DNA of 64,000 nucleotides from Streptomonospora wellingtoniae. Lineage in GTDB: Bacteria; Actinomycetota; Actinomycetes; Streptosporangiales; Streptosporangiaceae. Of the stretch, positions 47,001 through 55,780 are shown piece after piece (position 1 is the stretch's first letter; each line of letters opens with the position of its first letter). Where the stretch lies: positions 1-64,000 of the forward strand of contig NZ_JAVREK010000022.1 of the NCBI RefSeq assembly GCF_031845375.1, given 5' to 3'. Position numbers and translations under genes: made by a program. The notes under the pieces are model-generated. The model had not been told where the DNA came from, ran no database searches, and saw only the letters and a list, made by a program, of their open reading frames with translations.

Positions 47001-47151
47001 CGACGACGACGCGGTCGCGGTAGGCGCCCAGCGCGTAGTCCTCTTCGGCGTTGGCGTCCTCGCGGAACCGGGCGGGGGCGTCGGCCCAGCCCTCGAGGAC
47101 ACGCCGCCGCAGTTCGGCGGTGCCGAACGGGTCGGTGGGTGACAGGGCCAT
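44038..47151 (-). CDS. sacsin-like GHKL ATPase-domain protein
   Basis: A 1037-residue cytoplasmic protein. The N-terminal 220 residues form a GHKL ATPase like Hsp90 and sacsin: N box VVELAQNAADAA (Asn55), SAANTGAPL (82-84) and GRFGVGFSAV (113-122). The remaining 800 residues are repetitive alpha/beta without known motifs. GGGAGGAGC lies before the ATG. Such proteins sit beside DUF3027 and cold-shock genes in many actinobacteria; a chaperone-like or nucleic-acid-related role is guessed only from the ATPase. Confidence 0.85.
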   Translation of the reverse strand: MALSPTDPFGTAELRRRVLEGWADAPARFREDANAEEDYALGAYRDRVVVELAQNAADAARRAGVPGRLRLELRGDRFSAANTGAPLTAAGVESLSTLRASAKRDEGDPGSTGRFGVGFSAVAAFSDDIAVASAAGAVRWSRALARPALDAATADGRAPGLAEELERRGGHLPLLRLPFAADAQPSEGYDTEVVLVLRDPESAERLRELLESTTPAVLLALADLAEIRVSTDTGERILTREPATGADVLTRVEHRAPGTADGGGAQSRGGAAETHTVRWRTATRTGRFDPALLADRPSEERGRLEWTLTWAVALTPEGGAAPLPDDVSAVVHAPTPTDDALALPALLIGTFPLGPDRRRVAAGPAAETLIAESADAYCDLLCELDPRAALDLVPRSLMGYGEFDGRFRSAAAKPLPDTPFLRTAGGEPVRPRDAVVLEGGPEVVSVLSEVVGTALPGGLDPYHPALAQLRVRRLGLAELADLLGDLDREPAWWARLYAALRTAGQSGVDIGELGALPVPLADGRLVRGPRGLLVPSGDTFGAAEAGRLSPLGLRVVHPEAADPLLERLGAVEAGPAAVLADPQTRAAVENSLDADDPEAVCGPVLDLVALGETTAGDAPWLAELALRDDEGGYSVAGELLLPGSPLRGILTDDAPFGTVAADLVERYGEAALAAVGVLDSFTVVRTADLTLGAALEDARSGNGLDGLDGLDEWAEEVAERLGDPDLPPVVAEFTGVADLEFVRADRWPQALELLAGQRLREAVTAPARVLGERGRVVDVPSYTAWWLRTGAVLDGRRPTDLRTADADPVLAGLYDPAPGGLDDGLAAALGVRSDLAGLLAEADGPDDLLDRMADPDRHVDRRALRELWTALAGVDADRVSPPERVRAVQGGAIVLADAEDAVVVDRPDLLPLLGERPAVLAPARSAAALADVLDLALASEDVDAQVESTGEVLPVPDEVGAFLPGGVLTYIHHEELTVDGTAVEWFCDGKTAHASTTDGLARALCLLAERWDARHLVASVLRDPRSVPVLLAEADLD

Positions 47152-47266
47152 GGGGGCTCCTCCCGCATCGGTGCTGAACTACCGTACGCGAACCGGATGT
47201 CCATTCTCAGCCGGACGGCGCGGAGGCCCCCACCAGGCCCCGTCGCGGGACCGGCGGCCGGTCGGC

Positions 47267-47929
47267 CTAGGCCTGCGCCGCAGCCGGGGGCGCTCCCTCG
47301 GAGGCCTGGACCAGGACGAAGCCCTGGCCCTCGAAGGCGAGCTGGAACGCCTCGCCGCTGCCGCGCCCGACCAGCGCCCCGGCCTTGGCGGTCCTGCGGA
47401 CGCCGGTCTCCAGGCTCGACGCCCACGCGACGGCGGACTGGGTGTCGACGAAGGTGGGCTGGTCGACCTGGAGCAGCACCGGTGTGCCGTGGCAGGCGAC
47501 GGCGATGCGCCCGGTCCCGGTGAACACCGTGTTGAAAAGGCCCCCGGCGGTCAACCCGGCGCCTTCGACGCGCTTGATGTCCCACTCCAGGCCGGCCTCG
47601 AACGCCAGCACGTTCTCGCCGTTGACGGTCAGGGAGTCGCCTTCCAGGTCGATGACGTGGATGTCCCAGGCGTCACGGGCGAAGAAGACGTCCCCGCGCC
47701 CCGACACGGTCATCAGGGGCAGGCCCTCGCCGGTCAGCGACTTCTTGAAGAACTTGCCGAGCCCGCCGGAGCCCTTGTAGGAGAACTCGACATCGCCCTG
47801 GTAGGCGACCATCGAGCCCTGGCGGGCGTTGACCTCGCCGTCCAGGCCGACCTTCAGCATCTTGGCGTTCTGCAGCACCATTCCGCGCTGCTGGGACTCG
47901 CGGACCTCGTCGAACAGCGGACTGCGCAT
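47267..47929 (-). CDS. AIM24-family protein
   Basis: A 220-residue AIM24/TRAP-like beta-sandwich: MLKVGLDGEVNARQGSMVAYQGDVEFSYKG, then GLPLMTVSGRGDVFFA and VNGENVLAFEAGLEWDIKRV are typical. AAGGGG at 6 nt supports the ATG at 47929. The family is found in bacteria and mitochondria; a membrane-associated role is suggested for the mitochondrial member but no enzymatic function is known. Confidence 0.85.
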   Translation of the reverse strand: MRSPLFDEVRESQQRGMVLQNAKMLKVGLDGEVNARQGSMVAYQGDVEFSYKGSGGLGKFFKKSLTGEGLPLMTVSGRGDVFFARDAWDIHVIDLEGDSLTVNGENVLAFEAGLEWDIKRVEGAGLTAGGLFNTVFTGTGRIAVACHGTPVLLQVDQPTFVDTQSAVAWASSLETGVRRTAKAGALVGRGSGEAFQLAFEGQGFVLVQASEGAPPAAAQA

Positions 47930-48128
47930 AGCGGACCCCTTAGCGTGTTGCCGGCCCAGCCGCGGCGGCCGGGCCTGATCGTGCGGCGCGCCGGAGGCGG
48001 CGCGACGGACGGATTCGCGCCCGTACTCCTGAGACGCCGCGGTGCCGCGCACGGTTTCCGGTTCGGACCGCCCCCCGCTCCGCCGATGACCGCGCGGAGC
48101 GGGCCGGGGCGGCAGGTCCGGTCGCCGT

Positions 48129-48938
48129 TCAGCCGTCGGAGGAGACGAGTTCCAGCTCGCTGGTGTCGTCGAAGACGATGTGGTCGTAGCCGAGCTCGTC
48201 GACGACGGGGCGCAGGGGCGCCTCGGTGGGCACCGAGGGCTGCGCGGCCTCGGAATGCGCGCCGCAGCCGTGGTCCAGGCTGACGACGCGGCCGTCGTCG
48301 GGGGCGTACTCGTTGGCGCACACGCCGAACATCTGCCGGAACTCGCCGGCGAGCGGCGTCATGAAGCCGCAGGTGGCGCACTTGGCCGGCGCGGCGGCCG
48401 CGATGGCGCTGCGCGGGCCGCTCTCGCCGCCGTACCAGCGCTCGGCGGCGGTCTCGCGCCCGGTTTCGGAGAGCACGCGCGGGCGGCCCAGGCCCAGCTC
48501 CCAGACCATCTGCCGGTCGAGGCCCTCCTCGCCCAGCTCGTCGTCGGGGACCTGGGCGTAACCGGGCTTGAGCCGGTCGTCGTCGTCCGCACTGGGCAGC
48601 AGGTCGCCCACGCCGAGGTCGCCGGGGCGCAGGCGCTCCTTCCAGGGCACCCACTCCGGTGCCAGCAGCGCCTCGGCGCCGGGTAGCAGGACGGCCTCGT
48701 TGACGGTCACCTTCTTGGCGCGGGAGGCGCGGACCACGGTGACGGCGTAGCGCCACCCCGAATAGGCGGGGTCGAGGCACGCGAACAGGTGGGTGACGAC
48801 GCGGTCACCCTCGACATAGGCGGAGCGGTGTTCACCGACCCACTCCGGGCGTCCGATCTCGACGGCCGCGGAACGGGCGAGGTCGACCGCTTCGATGCAT
48901 GCCTTGTCTGGTGCGGGAGAACGGCGGCTAGGGCTCAC
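48129..48938 (-). CDS. DUF3027 protein with zinc-finger-like Cys cluster
   Basis: A 269-residue protein with conserved blocks CIEAVDLARSAAVE, PEWVGEH, HLFACLDPAYSGWRYAVTVVRASRAKKVTVNEAVLLPG and WVPWKERLRPGDLGVGD, recognisable as actinobacterial DUF3027. Near the C-terminus, CATCGFM followed by a Cys, then HGCGAH, looks like a metal site. GTG 48938 is preferred over an upstream ATG at 49058. Function unknown. Confidence 0.82.
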   Translation of the reverse strand: MSPSRRSPAPDKACIEAVDLARSAAVEIGRPEWVGEHRSAYVEGDRVVTHLFACLDPAYSGWRYAVTVVRASRAKKVTVNEAVLLPGAEALLAPEWVPWKERLRPGDLGVGDLLPSADDDDRLKPGYAQVPDDELGEEGLDRQMVWELGLGRPRVLSETGRETAAERWYGGESGPRSAIAAAAPAKCATCGFMTPLAGEFRQMFGVCANEYAPDDGRVVSLDHGCGAHSEAAQPSVPTEAPLRPVVDELGYDHIVFDDTSELELVSSDG

Positions 48939-49141
48939 GTTTCCATTTTCGCTGATTACGGGCACCGACACGACCAGGATAGCGATCGATAGTCGACCGT
49001 TACGCCCCATGGCGGTCCCGATCGCGGCTGCACCGCGTACGGGTGTGACGGGATTCACTCTCTGCGGCCCCGCCCGCCGGCGCGGACGGGGCCCGCCGAC
49101 GGGCGCCGCGAGCGCGGCGCACGGGGCGGTCGGACCGGCCC

Positions 49142-49525
49142 TCAGGCCTCCAGGTCGTCGGCGACCTTGCGCAGCACCTGGGCGATCTTGCCCGCCTCGC
49201 GGCTCTCGGGATGCTTGCCGCGGCGGTAGGTCCCGGACACCCCGTCGAGGAGCTTGATGAGGTCCTCGACGATGACCACCATCTCGTCGGGCTTCTTGCG
49301 TTGGGCCTTGACCACCGAGCGCGGCGCGTCCAGGAGCTTGACCTGCAACGCCTGCGCTCCCTTGCGGCCGTCGACGACGCCGAACTCGACACGCTGCCCG
49401 GAATGCAGCGACTCGGCTCCGTCAGGAAGCGCCGACGAGTGCACGAACACCTCACCGCCGTCGTCGCGGGTGAGGAAGCCGAAACCTTTTTCGCTGTCGT
49501 ACCACTTGACCTTGCCGGTGGGCAC
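49142..49525 (-). CDS. cold-shock domain protein with C-terminal extension
   Basis: A 127-residue protein: a CspA-like domain in the first 67 residues with RNP1 KGFGFL and RNP2 VFVHSS, then about 60 residues predicted helical (DEMVVIVEDLIKLLDGV, KIAQVLRKVADDLEA). It binds single-stranded RNA or DNA. The GTG in VPTGKVKWYD is the family start and follows GAGG at 6 nt. The helical tail is typical of the longer actinobacterial CSP form next to DUF3027. Confidence 0.9.
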   Translation of the reverse strand: MPTGKVKWYDSEKGFGFLTRDDGGEVFVHSSALPDGAESLHSGQRVEFGVVDGRKGAQALQVKLLDAPRSVVKAQRKKPDEMVVIVEDLIKLLDGVSGTYRRGKHPESREAGKIAQVLRKVADDLEA

Positions 49526-50039
49526 GGGTGACCTCACGCTCTCGCCGTCGGAGTCCAACGAGGGCCGGGGCGCCGTCGCTCGGCTCCCGATCCTCCCATA
49601 GGGGCCTTTTCAGGCTAGTGCCCTGCGTTCCCGGCAGGCGAGCGAATTACCCCCTGAAACGCGGGAAAAGCGCGGGCGCGCCTCGGCGACCTGTCGCGGC
49701 GGACCGGGCGGCGCCGCCGAGAGTGGGAGAGGGACCCGGATGCGGCTCTCCGGGCCCCTCTGTCGGAAGCGCTTGCCGATGCCGCTGGTTGCGGAGTCAT
49801 GGGACGGGACCCGGCGCCACCGGAACGCCTCCGAGCCAATGCGGCGAAACGCCGCGCGGCGCCCGCGGCCGCGGAACGGCCGACATCTGGACGCACAGGC
49901 ATCATTACCCGGCACCTCGGTCATGACGCGTCCGAAACCGCAGGTCAACCCGGATATTCCGCAGACTTGGCGTACAGCTGACCCGATTGCGGCGCGGCTT
50001 GCCCGCTGTTGGTCCGGGGGCACCGGCGGCGGGCCGCGA
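49526..50039. other. 514-bp intergenic region upstream of csp
   Basis: No gene I can support. The csp 5' region (promoter and possible cold-shock leader) is expected near 49526-49620. The rest, up to the stop of the gene at 50040, has short open frames with no motifs. Confidence 0.4.
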
Positions 50040-50816
50040 TCAGCGGCGGCCCAGTTGCAGCGCCAGGTACGCGCCGGTGGCCAGGGCCGCCGCGCGCAAT
50101 CCGATCACACCGGTGTCCGTGAGCGACTTCCAGATGATCTGGTCGAAGTAGATGTGGTCGACACCGCTCTCCCACAGCGCCATGCCGACCAGCGTGGCGA
50201 GGACCGGCAGGCCCAGGCCGGCGGCCTTGTCCAGGCCTGTCCACACCCGGCTCAGCGCGACGATCGCGGCACCGACCAGCCAGGCCGCCGCAAGGGGCCC
50301 GACGGCGCCGGCGACCAGGTAGAGGAGGACGCCCGCCGCCTCGCCGGGGTGGCGCCGCAGCGCCGCCGGCAGCGCGGCGAGCGCGTCGGTGCGGCTCCCC
50401 TGCGCGGGCGCGCCGCCGCTCGGGCGGGGACGCGGGCGGCGGGCGGCGGGCCGCGCTCCGGACCGCCACGGAGGCGGCTCGCGCGCCGGGCGGTTGTCCG
50501 GTGCGGGGACGGCGCGCCGTCGCTCCTCGGCTCCCTCTGCGTCGTCCTCCTCGGCGGCGGTGCGGACGAGGCCGGCGCTTCCCGAGGTTTCGGCATCGAG
50601 TTCACGAGCGAGGAGTTCGGCCGGACGCCCGAAACCGTGCAGGATTCGGCGCACATCCCCGACGCTCTCCGCACCGGCGGCAGCGCAGGCGCGGTCGATG
50701 CGGGAGCGCAGGTCGGCGAGGTAGGCGGCACGGTGCCGTGCCGACACGTTCCCGTACGCGGCGTCGGCGACCCGCGAGAGGTACTGCAGCACAAGCTGAG
50801 CGGCCTGCTCGGTCAT
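50040..50816 (-). CDS. HAAS-like membrane protein
   Basis: A 258-residue protein. The N-terminus (1-70: LSRVADAAYGNVSARHRAAYLADLRSRIDRAC...) resembles HAAS/DUF1700 helical domains. A disordered Pro/Arg region (95-145) and three TM helices (about 160-190, 200-218, 235-254) follow. HAAS proteins often act with PadR regulators; none is adjacent. Start ATG lacks a clear Shine-Dalgarno. Confidence 0.65.
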   Translation of the reverse strand: MTEQAAQLVLQYLSRVADAAYGNVSARHRAAYLADLRSRIDRACAAAGAESVGDVRRILHGFGRPAELLARELDAETSGSAGLVRTAAEEDDAEGAEERRRAVPAPDNRPAREPPPWRSGARPAARRPRPRPSGGAPAQGSRTDALAALPAALRRHPGEAAGVLLYLVAGAVGPLAAAWLVGAAIVALSRVWTGLDKAAGLGLPVLATLVGMALWESGVDHIYFDQIIWKSLTDTGVIGLRAAALATGAYLALQLGRR

Positions 50817-51077
50817 GGGACCAATGGTGCCGCAAGATCACCGTGGGCCCTACGGGTGTTCCGGCGATCTTTGGCCCCATCCGGACACGCAGAATCGAGG
50901 GCAGAGCAGAAACCCGAAACCCGAAACCCGCTACTTAAAGTAGCCGCAAACTAACGCAATGGCGTGTATGAATGGGGCGCTCCGCCTTTCACCGTGCACA
51001 GGAAACGGCGAAACGGCACCGAACGCCGGAATAGCCCCTGATATCCGACCTGAACTTCCGAGAACGCAGGAGACAGC

Positions 51078-51424
51078 ATGCGCACCCGCATCCTCGCCGG
51101 CGCCGGCACTGGCGGCGGCCGCGCTCGCCTCGCCCGCCCCGGCGGCCGCCCAGCCGGCAGCGCATGCCCCCGGCGAAGACGCCGGCCGGCTGAAGGTCTA
51201 CGCAGCCCCCCGGCCTGGGTTGCAAGGAGCTGCGGGTGCCCGCCGGCTGCCACGACTACGAGAGCAGCCGCAGGGTGTCCTTCGCCGACGCGGAGCCCAT
51301 CGCGACCTACCGCTTCTACTCGGGGCCCGGCTGCACCGGCGGCGTCGGCGGCGCCTGCCGGGACGACAGCCAGTGGATGCCCGCCCTGAACGGCGTCAGG
51401 TCGGTGCGCATCGACTTCGAATGA
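51078..51424 (+). pseudogene. frameshifted small secreted protein, crystallin/I36-inhibitor-like
   Basis: A perfect AGGAG lies 5 nt before ATG 51078. The start frame reads a signal-peptide beginning, but the hydrophobic core and cleavage region (LAAAALASPAPAAAQ) continue only after a +1 shift. The mature domain (CKELRVPAGCHDYESS... to VRSVRIDFE) follows after a second +1 shift near a C-run. Corrected length is about 114 residues. The four-Cys domain with RFYSGPGCTGG and NGVRSVRI resembles beta/gamma-crystallin-like peptidase inhibitor I36 proteins. Two single-base insertions imply a pseudogene or sequencing errors. Confidence 0.6.
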
Positions 51425-51432
51425 CCGCGGAC

Positions 51433-51449
51433 TGGGGGCGGGGCCCCCA
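51433..51449 (+). terminator. short GC hairpin after the I36-like gene
   Basis: TGGGGG and CCCCCA enclose a 5-nt loop starting 9 nt after the TGA. No T-run. Confidence 0.35.
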
Positions 51450-51464
51450 TCGCATAGCGTTGAG

Positions 51465-53939
51465 GTGATGACCGACGACGCGGATGCGGATGCGGGAGCG
51501 GGAGGCGGCACCGGCGGGCGTCCTCCCACCTTCACGGGATGGCTGCGCGGAAGAACCGACGCGCAGCTCGCCGCGCTCTTCGCGCTGCGGCCCGACCTGG
51601 TCACCCCCGTCCCGGCGGACATCGGCGCCCTCGCCTCGCGCGCGACCGCGCGGCCTGCTGTTCTGCGGGTCCTCGACCGGCTGGACGCGTTCGGGCTCCA
51701 GACCCTCGAAGGCCTGGTCGCACTGGGCGACGACCGCCTCGGCGGCCCGCCCGGCGTCGAGAGCGAGCGCCTCGCAGCGGCGCTGGGCACCGACTCCGAG
51801 CGGCTCGGCGAGGCGGTCTCGGGCCTGCTGGCCGCCGCGCTGGTGTGGCAGGACGGCCCGCGACTGCGACCCGTCAGCGTGCTGCGCGACATCCTGCGCA
51901 CACCTGCCGGGCTGGGGCCGCCGCTGCGCCCGCTGCTGGCCGAGCGGCCGCCCGAGGCGCTGGCCAGCATCGCCGGGGCCCTGGGAACCGCCGGGCCCGC
52001 CGACAGCGTCCCAACCGAGCGCATCGCTGCCGCTTTAGCCGAGCCCGCCCGGCTGGAGAAGGCGCTGGCGCTGGCCGGGCCCGACGCGCGGCCGGTGCTC
52101 GACCGGCTGCTGTGGGGGCCTCCGCAGGGCACCGTCTCGGGCGCAGCGGAGCGGAACGGCGGTCTGGCCGCAGCGGCCTCGCCGATCGACCGCCTGCTGG
52201 CCCTGGGCCTGCTCGTACCCACCGCGCAGGACACCGTGGTGCTGCCGCGCGAAGTCGCGCTGCACCTGCGCGGGGGCGAACTGTTCCGCGAGGTCGAGAC
52301 GGAGCCTCCGGCGCTGTCCGGCGCCCGGCGCGGCGCGGAGGCCGTGGTCCGCGCGGCCGCCGGGCAGTCCTTCACGGCCCTGCGCTCGGTCGCCGAACTG
52401 CTGGAGCGCTGGGCCGAGGATCCGCCCGCAGTGCTCCGCAGCGGCGGCCTGGGCGCCCGCGACCTGCGCCGCGCGGCTCGCGAACTGGACACCGACGAGA
52501 CCGGGGCCGCGCTCTTCGCCGAGACCGCGCGCGCCGCCGGCCTGCTGGCCGCCGACGGCGAGGTCGACGGCGAGTGGCTGCCCGCGCCCGAGTTCGACCT
52601 GTGGCGCGAGGCCCCCGCCGAGTACCGGTGGCTGCGCCTGGCCGAGGCGTGGCTGCGCTCGCCGCGGGTCGCCTCGCTCAGCGGCACCAAGGACTCCCGC
52701 GGCCGCTCCCGCCCGGTACTCGGCGAGGGACTCGACCGGCGCTCGGCGCCGGAGGTACGGCTGGACGTGCTCGGCATGTTGGCTGCAGCACCCGAGGACC
52801 TCGCGCCCGAGGCGGATTCGGTGGCCGCCCGGCTGGCCTGGCTCCGGCCGCGCCGCCAGGGCCCCGCCTACGACGAGCTCGTCGCCTCTGCGCTGCGGGA
52901 GGCGGCGGTCCTCGGCCTGACCGGGCGCGGCGCCCTCGCCCCGCACGCCCGCGCGCTGGTCGAGGAGCTGGACGCGGAGGAAGCCCCTCTGGCCGAGCGC
53001 GACAAGACGGCCGCGGGCGAACTGCTCGCGCGGCATCTGCCCGAGCCGCTGGAGACGATCCTGGTCCAGGGCGACCTCACCGCCGTGGCGCCCGGCCCGC
53101 TGGTGCCGCGGCTGGCCCGCGAGCTGGCACTGGCCGCCGACGTGGAGTCCACCGGCGGCGCGACGGTCTACCGCTTCAGCGAGGCCTCGGTACGCCGCGC
53201 CCTGGACGCCGGGCGCGGCGCCGACGACCTGATCGCGCTGCTGGAGCAGCACTCCTCCACCGAACTGCCGCAGCCCTTGCGCTACCTCGTCCACGACGTC
53301 GCCCGGCGGCACGGGCGGCTCCGCATCGGCACCGCCTCCAGCTACCTGCGCTGCGACGAGCCGACCGTCCTGGATGAGCTGACCCGCGACCGGCGGGCGG
53401 CCGGCCTGCAGCTGTTCCGGCTGGCCCCCACGGTGGTCGCCGGACGCACCACGCGACCGGTGCTCATGGCCCGCCTGGAGGAGCTGGGCTACCACCCGGT
53501 GGCCGAGGCCGCCGACGGCACCGTGCAGCTGACCGGAACCGCAACGCGCCGCGCGGACCCCTCCTCCACCTCCTCGGCGGGCCGCGACCTGGAGGAGCCG
53601 GCGGCGCCCAACGCCGAGCTGCGGCTGGCCGCGGTCCGCGCGGTGCGCGCCGGCGACGAGGCCGCCACCACCGCGCGCCGCCCGATCGCCGCCCCCGGCG
53701 GCGCGCCGCCGCGCTCGCCCACCACTGCAACGCTGACCGCCCTCTCGGAGGCCGCCACGCAGGGCCGGCGGGTGTGGATCGGCTACCTCGACACCGAGGG
53801 CCGCGCCAGCAGCCGCATCGTCGAGCCCGCCCGCGTTGAGGGCGGCTTCCTCACCGCCTACGACGCAACGCGCGCGGCGGTGCACCGCTTCGCCGTGCAC
53901 CGCATCACCGGGGTCGCCGACCTGGACGCCTCCTCCTGA
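51465..53939 (+). CDS. helicase-associated (XPB/Ssl2-like, Helicase_C_3) protein
   Basis: An 824-residue protein without Walker motifs. N-terminal helical repeats (about 20-330) precede a Helicase_C_3-like region where ETILVQGDLTAVAPGPL is the typical block (about 520-540), and a C-terminal WYL-like strand set (RRVWIGYLDTEG...FAVHRITGVADL). Mycobacteria encode such a protein next to XPB, and here XPB lies 5 kb downstream on the same strand. Role inferred: regulatory or structural partner of the XPB repair helicase. Start is GTG 51465 or ATG 51468. Confidence 0.85.
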   Translation: MMTDDADADAGAGGGTGGRPPTFTGWLRGRTDAQLAALFALRPDLVTPVPADIGALASRATARPAVLRVLDRLDAFGLQTLEGLVALGDDRLGGPPGVESERLAAALGTDSERLGEAVSGLLAAALVWQDGPRLRPVSVLRDILRTPAGLGPPLRPLLAERPPEALASIAGALGTAGPADSVPTERIAAALAEPARLEKALALAGPDARPVLDRLLWGPPQGTVSGAAERNGGLAAAASPIDRLLALGLLVPTAQDTVVLPREVALHLRGGELFREVETEPPALSGARRGAEAVVRAAAGQSFTALRSVAELLERWAEDPPAVLRSGGLGARDLRRAARELDTDETGAALFAETARAAGLLAADGEVDGEWLPAPEFDLWREAPAEYRWLRLAEAWLRSPRVASLSGTKDSRGRSRPVLGEGLDRRSAPEVRLDVLGMLAAAPEDLAPEADSVAARLAWLRPRRQGPAYDELVASALREAAVLGLTGRGALAPHARALVEELDAEEAPLAERDKTAAGELLARHLPEPLETILVQGDLTAVAPGPLVPRLARELALAADVESTGGATVYRFSEASVRRALDAGRGADDLIALLEQHSSTELPQPLRYLVHDVARRHGRLRIGTASSYLRCDEPTVLDELTRDRRAAGLQLFRLAPTVVAGRTTRPVLMARLEELGYHPVAEAADGTVQLTGTATRRADPSSTSSAGRDLEEPAAPNAELRLAAVRAVRAGDEAATTARRPIAAPGGAPPRSPTTATLTALSEAATQGRRVWIGYLDTEGRASSRIVEPARVEGGFLTAYDATRAAVHRFAVHRITGVADLDASS

Positions 53940-53941
53940 GA

Positions 53942-53961
53942 CCTCCGGGGACCGCCGGAGG
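53942..53961 (+). terminator. hairpin after the helicase-associated gene
   Basis: CCTCCGG and CCGGAGG enclose a 6-nt loop, 2 nt after the stop codon. No T-run. Confidence 0.45.
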
Positions 53962-54067
53962 GAGGCCGTGGCCGGTCGCCGGTCGCACACCCGCAGCGGG
54001 ACCAGACGGCCCCTACTCCGACACGGCGCCGGCGGCCCGTCCCCGACCCGATCAGGAGAGCACGCCG

Positions 54068-54535
54068 ATGTCCGCTCCATCAGCACCGGCCCGGCGGTCG
54101 CGGCCGCCGGCTCCCGCACCGAGACGGCGCCTGCCCGCAGTGCTCGCCGCCGCCGCGCTCTGCCTGCCGCTGGGCGCGGCGGTCGGAGCCGGCGGGCTGC
54201 CGCTCGTCGACTCCGACCTGTTCACCGCGGAGGTGCAGCGCGTGTCCTCGGCCGGGGACGGCGTGCGCTACGACCCCGACACCGCGGGCAGCGGGTCCGG
54301 CCCCCTGCCGATCGTGGCCGTGCTGCTGCGCCATCCCGGCATCGGCGGCGGCGGCTACACACTCCGCCTGGGCCACCGCCCCGACTCCTACTTCCACGAG
54401 GTCCCGGTCCCCGAGGGGACCGGGGAGCCCGTGCGCATCTCCGGTGTGGACTGGGGCACCGACCGGATCACGGTCCGGTTCGCCGGCGGGCACAGCGTGG
54501 GCGTCCCTGCGGAGTACGCCGCCGGCCTGCGCTGA
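54068..54535 (+). CDS. secreted or membrane-anchored hypothetical protein
   Basis: A 155-residue protein with an Arg-rich head (1-21), a hydrophobic helix (about 22-45: LPAVLAAAALCLPLGAAVGAGG) and a beta-rich exported domain of about 110 residues. AGGAG lies 9 nt before the ATG. No Cys pairs or known motifs. It ends 5 bp from the convergent epoxide hydrolase stop. Confidence 0.65.
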   Translation: MSAPSAPARRSRPPAPAPRRRLPAVLAAAALCLPLGAAVGAGGLPLVDSDLFTAEVQRVSSAGDGVRYDPDTAGSGSGPLPIVAVLLRHPGIGGGGYTLRLGHRPDSYFHEVPVPEGTGEPVRISGVDWGTDRITVRFAGGHSVGVPAEYAAGLR

Positions 54536-54539
54536 CGGT

Positions 54540-55667
54540 TCAGCGGACCGTGCCGAAGAATGCGCGCATGTCGTCCGCGTAGGGCCCGGGCGACTCCATC
54601 GCGACGAAGTGGTGCCTGCCGGTGTTGCCCTCGGGCCAGTGCTCGATGCGGTTGTGGCGCTCGGCCAGGCGGCGGATGGCGGGCGGGCCCGCATAGACGC
54701 CCGTCGGTACCCGGTCCTGGCCTTGCGGCCAGCCGAACTCCGCGGTCTCGTACATCGGCCACGACGACGTGCCCGCGCTCTGCGTGAACCAGTACAGGGA
54801 CGCGTTGGTCAGCAGCAGATCGCGGTCGATGACCTCGTCCAGCGGCTCCGCGGCCATGGAGAACTCCTCGAACTTGTGCACAAGCCAGCCGAGCAGGGCC
54901 GCCGGCGAGTCGTTCCACCCGTAGGCGAAGGTCTGCGGCCCCCGGCGCAGCAGCGCGTGGTGGTCCAGCCCGCCGGTGCTCCACCGGCGGATCTCGTTGT
55001 ACTGCTCCAGCTCGTCGGGAGTCAGATCGGGGATGTCGGCTTCGGTGGGGAACCCCAGCCCGGCGGTGATATAGACGCCGACGACGCTTTCGGGCGCCGC
55101 GCGGGCGATCTCCGGCGCGATGTAGGCGCCGAGGTCGCCGCCCTGGACCCCGTACCTTCCGTAGCCCAGGCGCCGCATCAGCTCGGCGTAGAGCCGCGCG
55201 GTGGCCTCGACGGACCAGCCGGGCCCGGGTGCAGCGGAGAAGCCGAACCCGGGCACCGAGGGCAGGACCACGTGGAAGGCCTGCGCCGGGTCCCCGCCGT
55301 GTGCGCGGGGGTCGGTCAGCGGCCCGATCAGCTCGGTGAACTCGGCGAAGGTGTTCGGCCAGCCGTGGTTGAGCACCAGCGGCAGCGCCCCGGGCTCGGC
55401 CGAGCGGACGTGCGCGAAGTGCACCTCCAGCCCGTCGATCTCGGTCGTGAACTGCGGGAGGGCGTTGAGTCGCGCCTCGTGCCGACGCCAGTCGTAGTCC
55501 TTCTCCCAGTAGGCGGCCAGTTCCCGGAGGTGGTCGACGGGCGCGCCGCGGCTCCACTCCGGCCCCGGAAGCTCACGGGGCCAACGGGTACCGGCCAACC
55601 GCTCGCGCAGGTCGTCCACCTCGGCCTGCGGGACGTCGATGGTGAAGGGGCGGATGCCGGTGGTCAT
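54540..55667 (-). CDS. epoxide hydrolase (EHN-type alpha/beta hydrolase)
   Basis: A 375-residue microsomal-type epoxide hydrolase. The N-terminal EHN domain (FTIDVPQAEVDDLRERLAGTRWP) precedes the hydrolase core: HGWPNT oxyanion region, GGDLGAYIA with the nucleophile Asp (commonly GGDWG; Leu replaces Trp here), and the catalytic His in GRHHFVAMESP. It opens epoxides to diols. AGGAGG precedes the ATG. It is divergent from a WYL regulator that may control it. Confidence 0.9.
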   Translation of the reverse strand: MTTGIRPFTIDVPQAEVDDLRERLAGTRWPRELPGPEWSRGAPVDHLRELAAYWEKDYDWRRHEARLNALPQFTTEIDGLEVHFAHVRSAEPGALPLVLNHGWPNTFAEFTELIGPLTDPRAHGGDPAQAFHVVLPSVPGFGFSAAPGPGWSVEATARLYAELMRRLGYGRYGVQGGDLGAYIAPEIARAAPESVVGVYITAGLGFPTEADIPDLTPDELEQYNEIRRWSTGGLDHHALLRRGPQTFAYGWNDSPAALLGWLVHKFEEFSMAAEPLDEVIDRDLLLTNASLYWFTQSAGTSSWPMYETAEFGWPQGQDRVPTGVYAGPPAIRRLAERHNRIEHWPEGNTGRHHFVAMESPGPYADDMRAFFGTVR

Positions 55668-55780
55668 GGAGTCCTCCTCGGATCTCGGGTGGCGCTCCGC
55701 CGGGCGGTGCGCCGAGGAGTTCCGAGACTAGGAGTCGTATAGGGCCGTTTCCGTCCTAATCATGACGCGAGAATGAGGGG

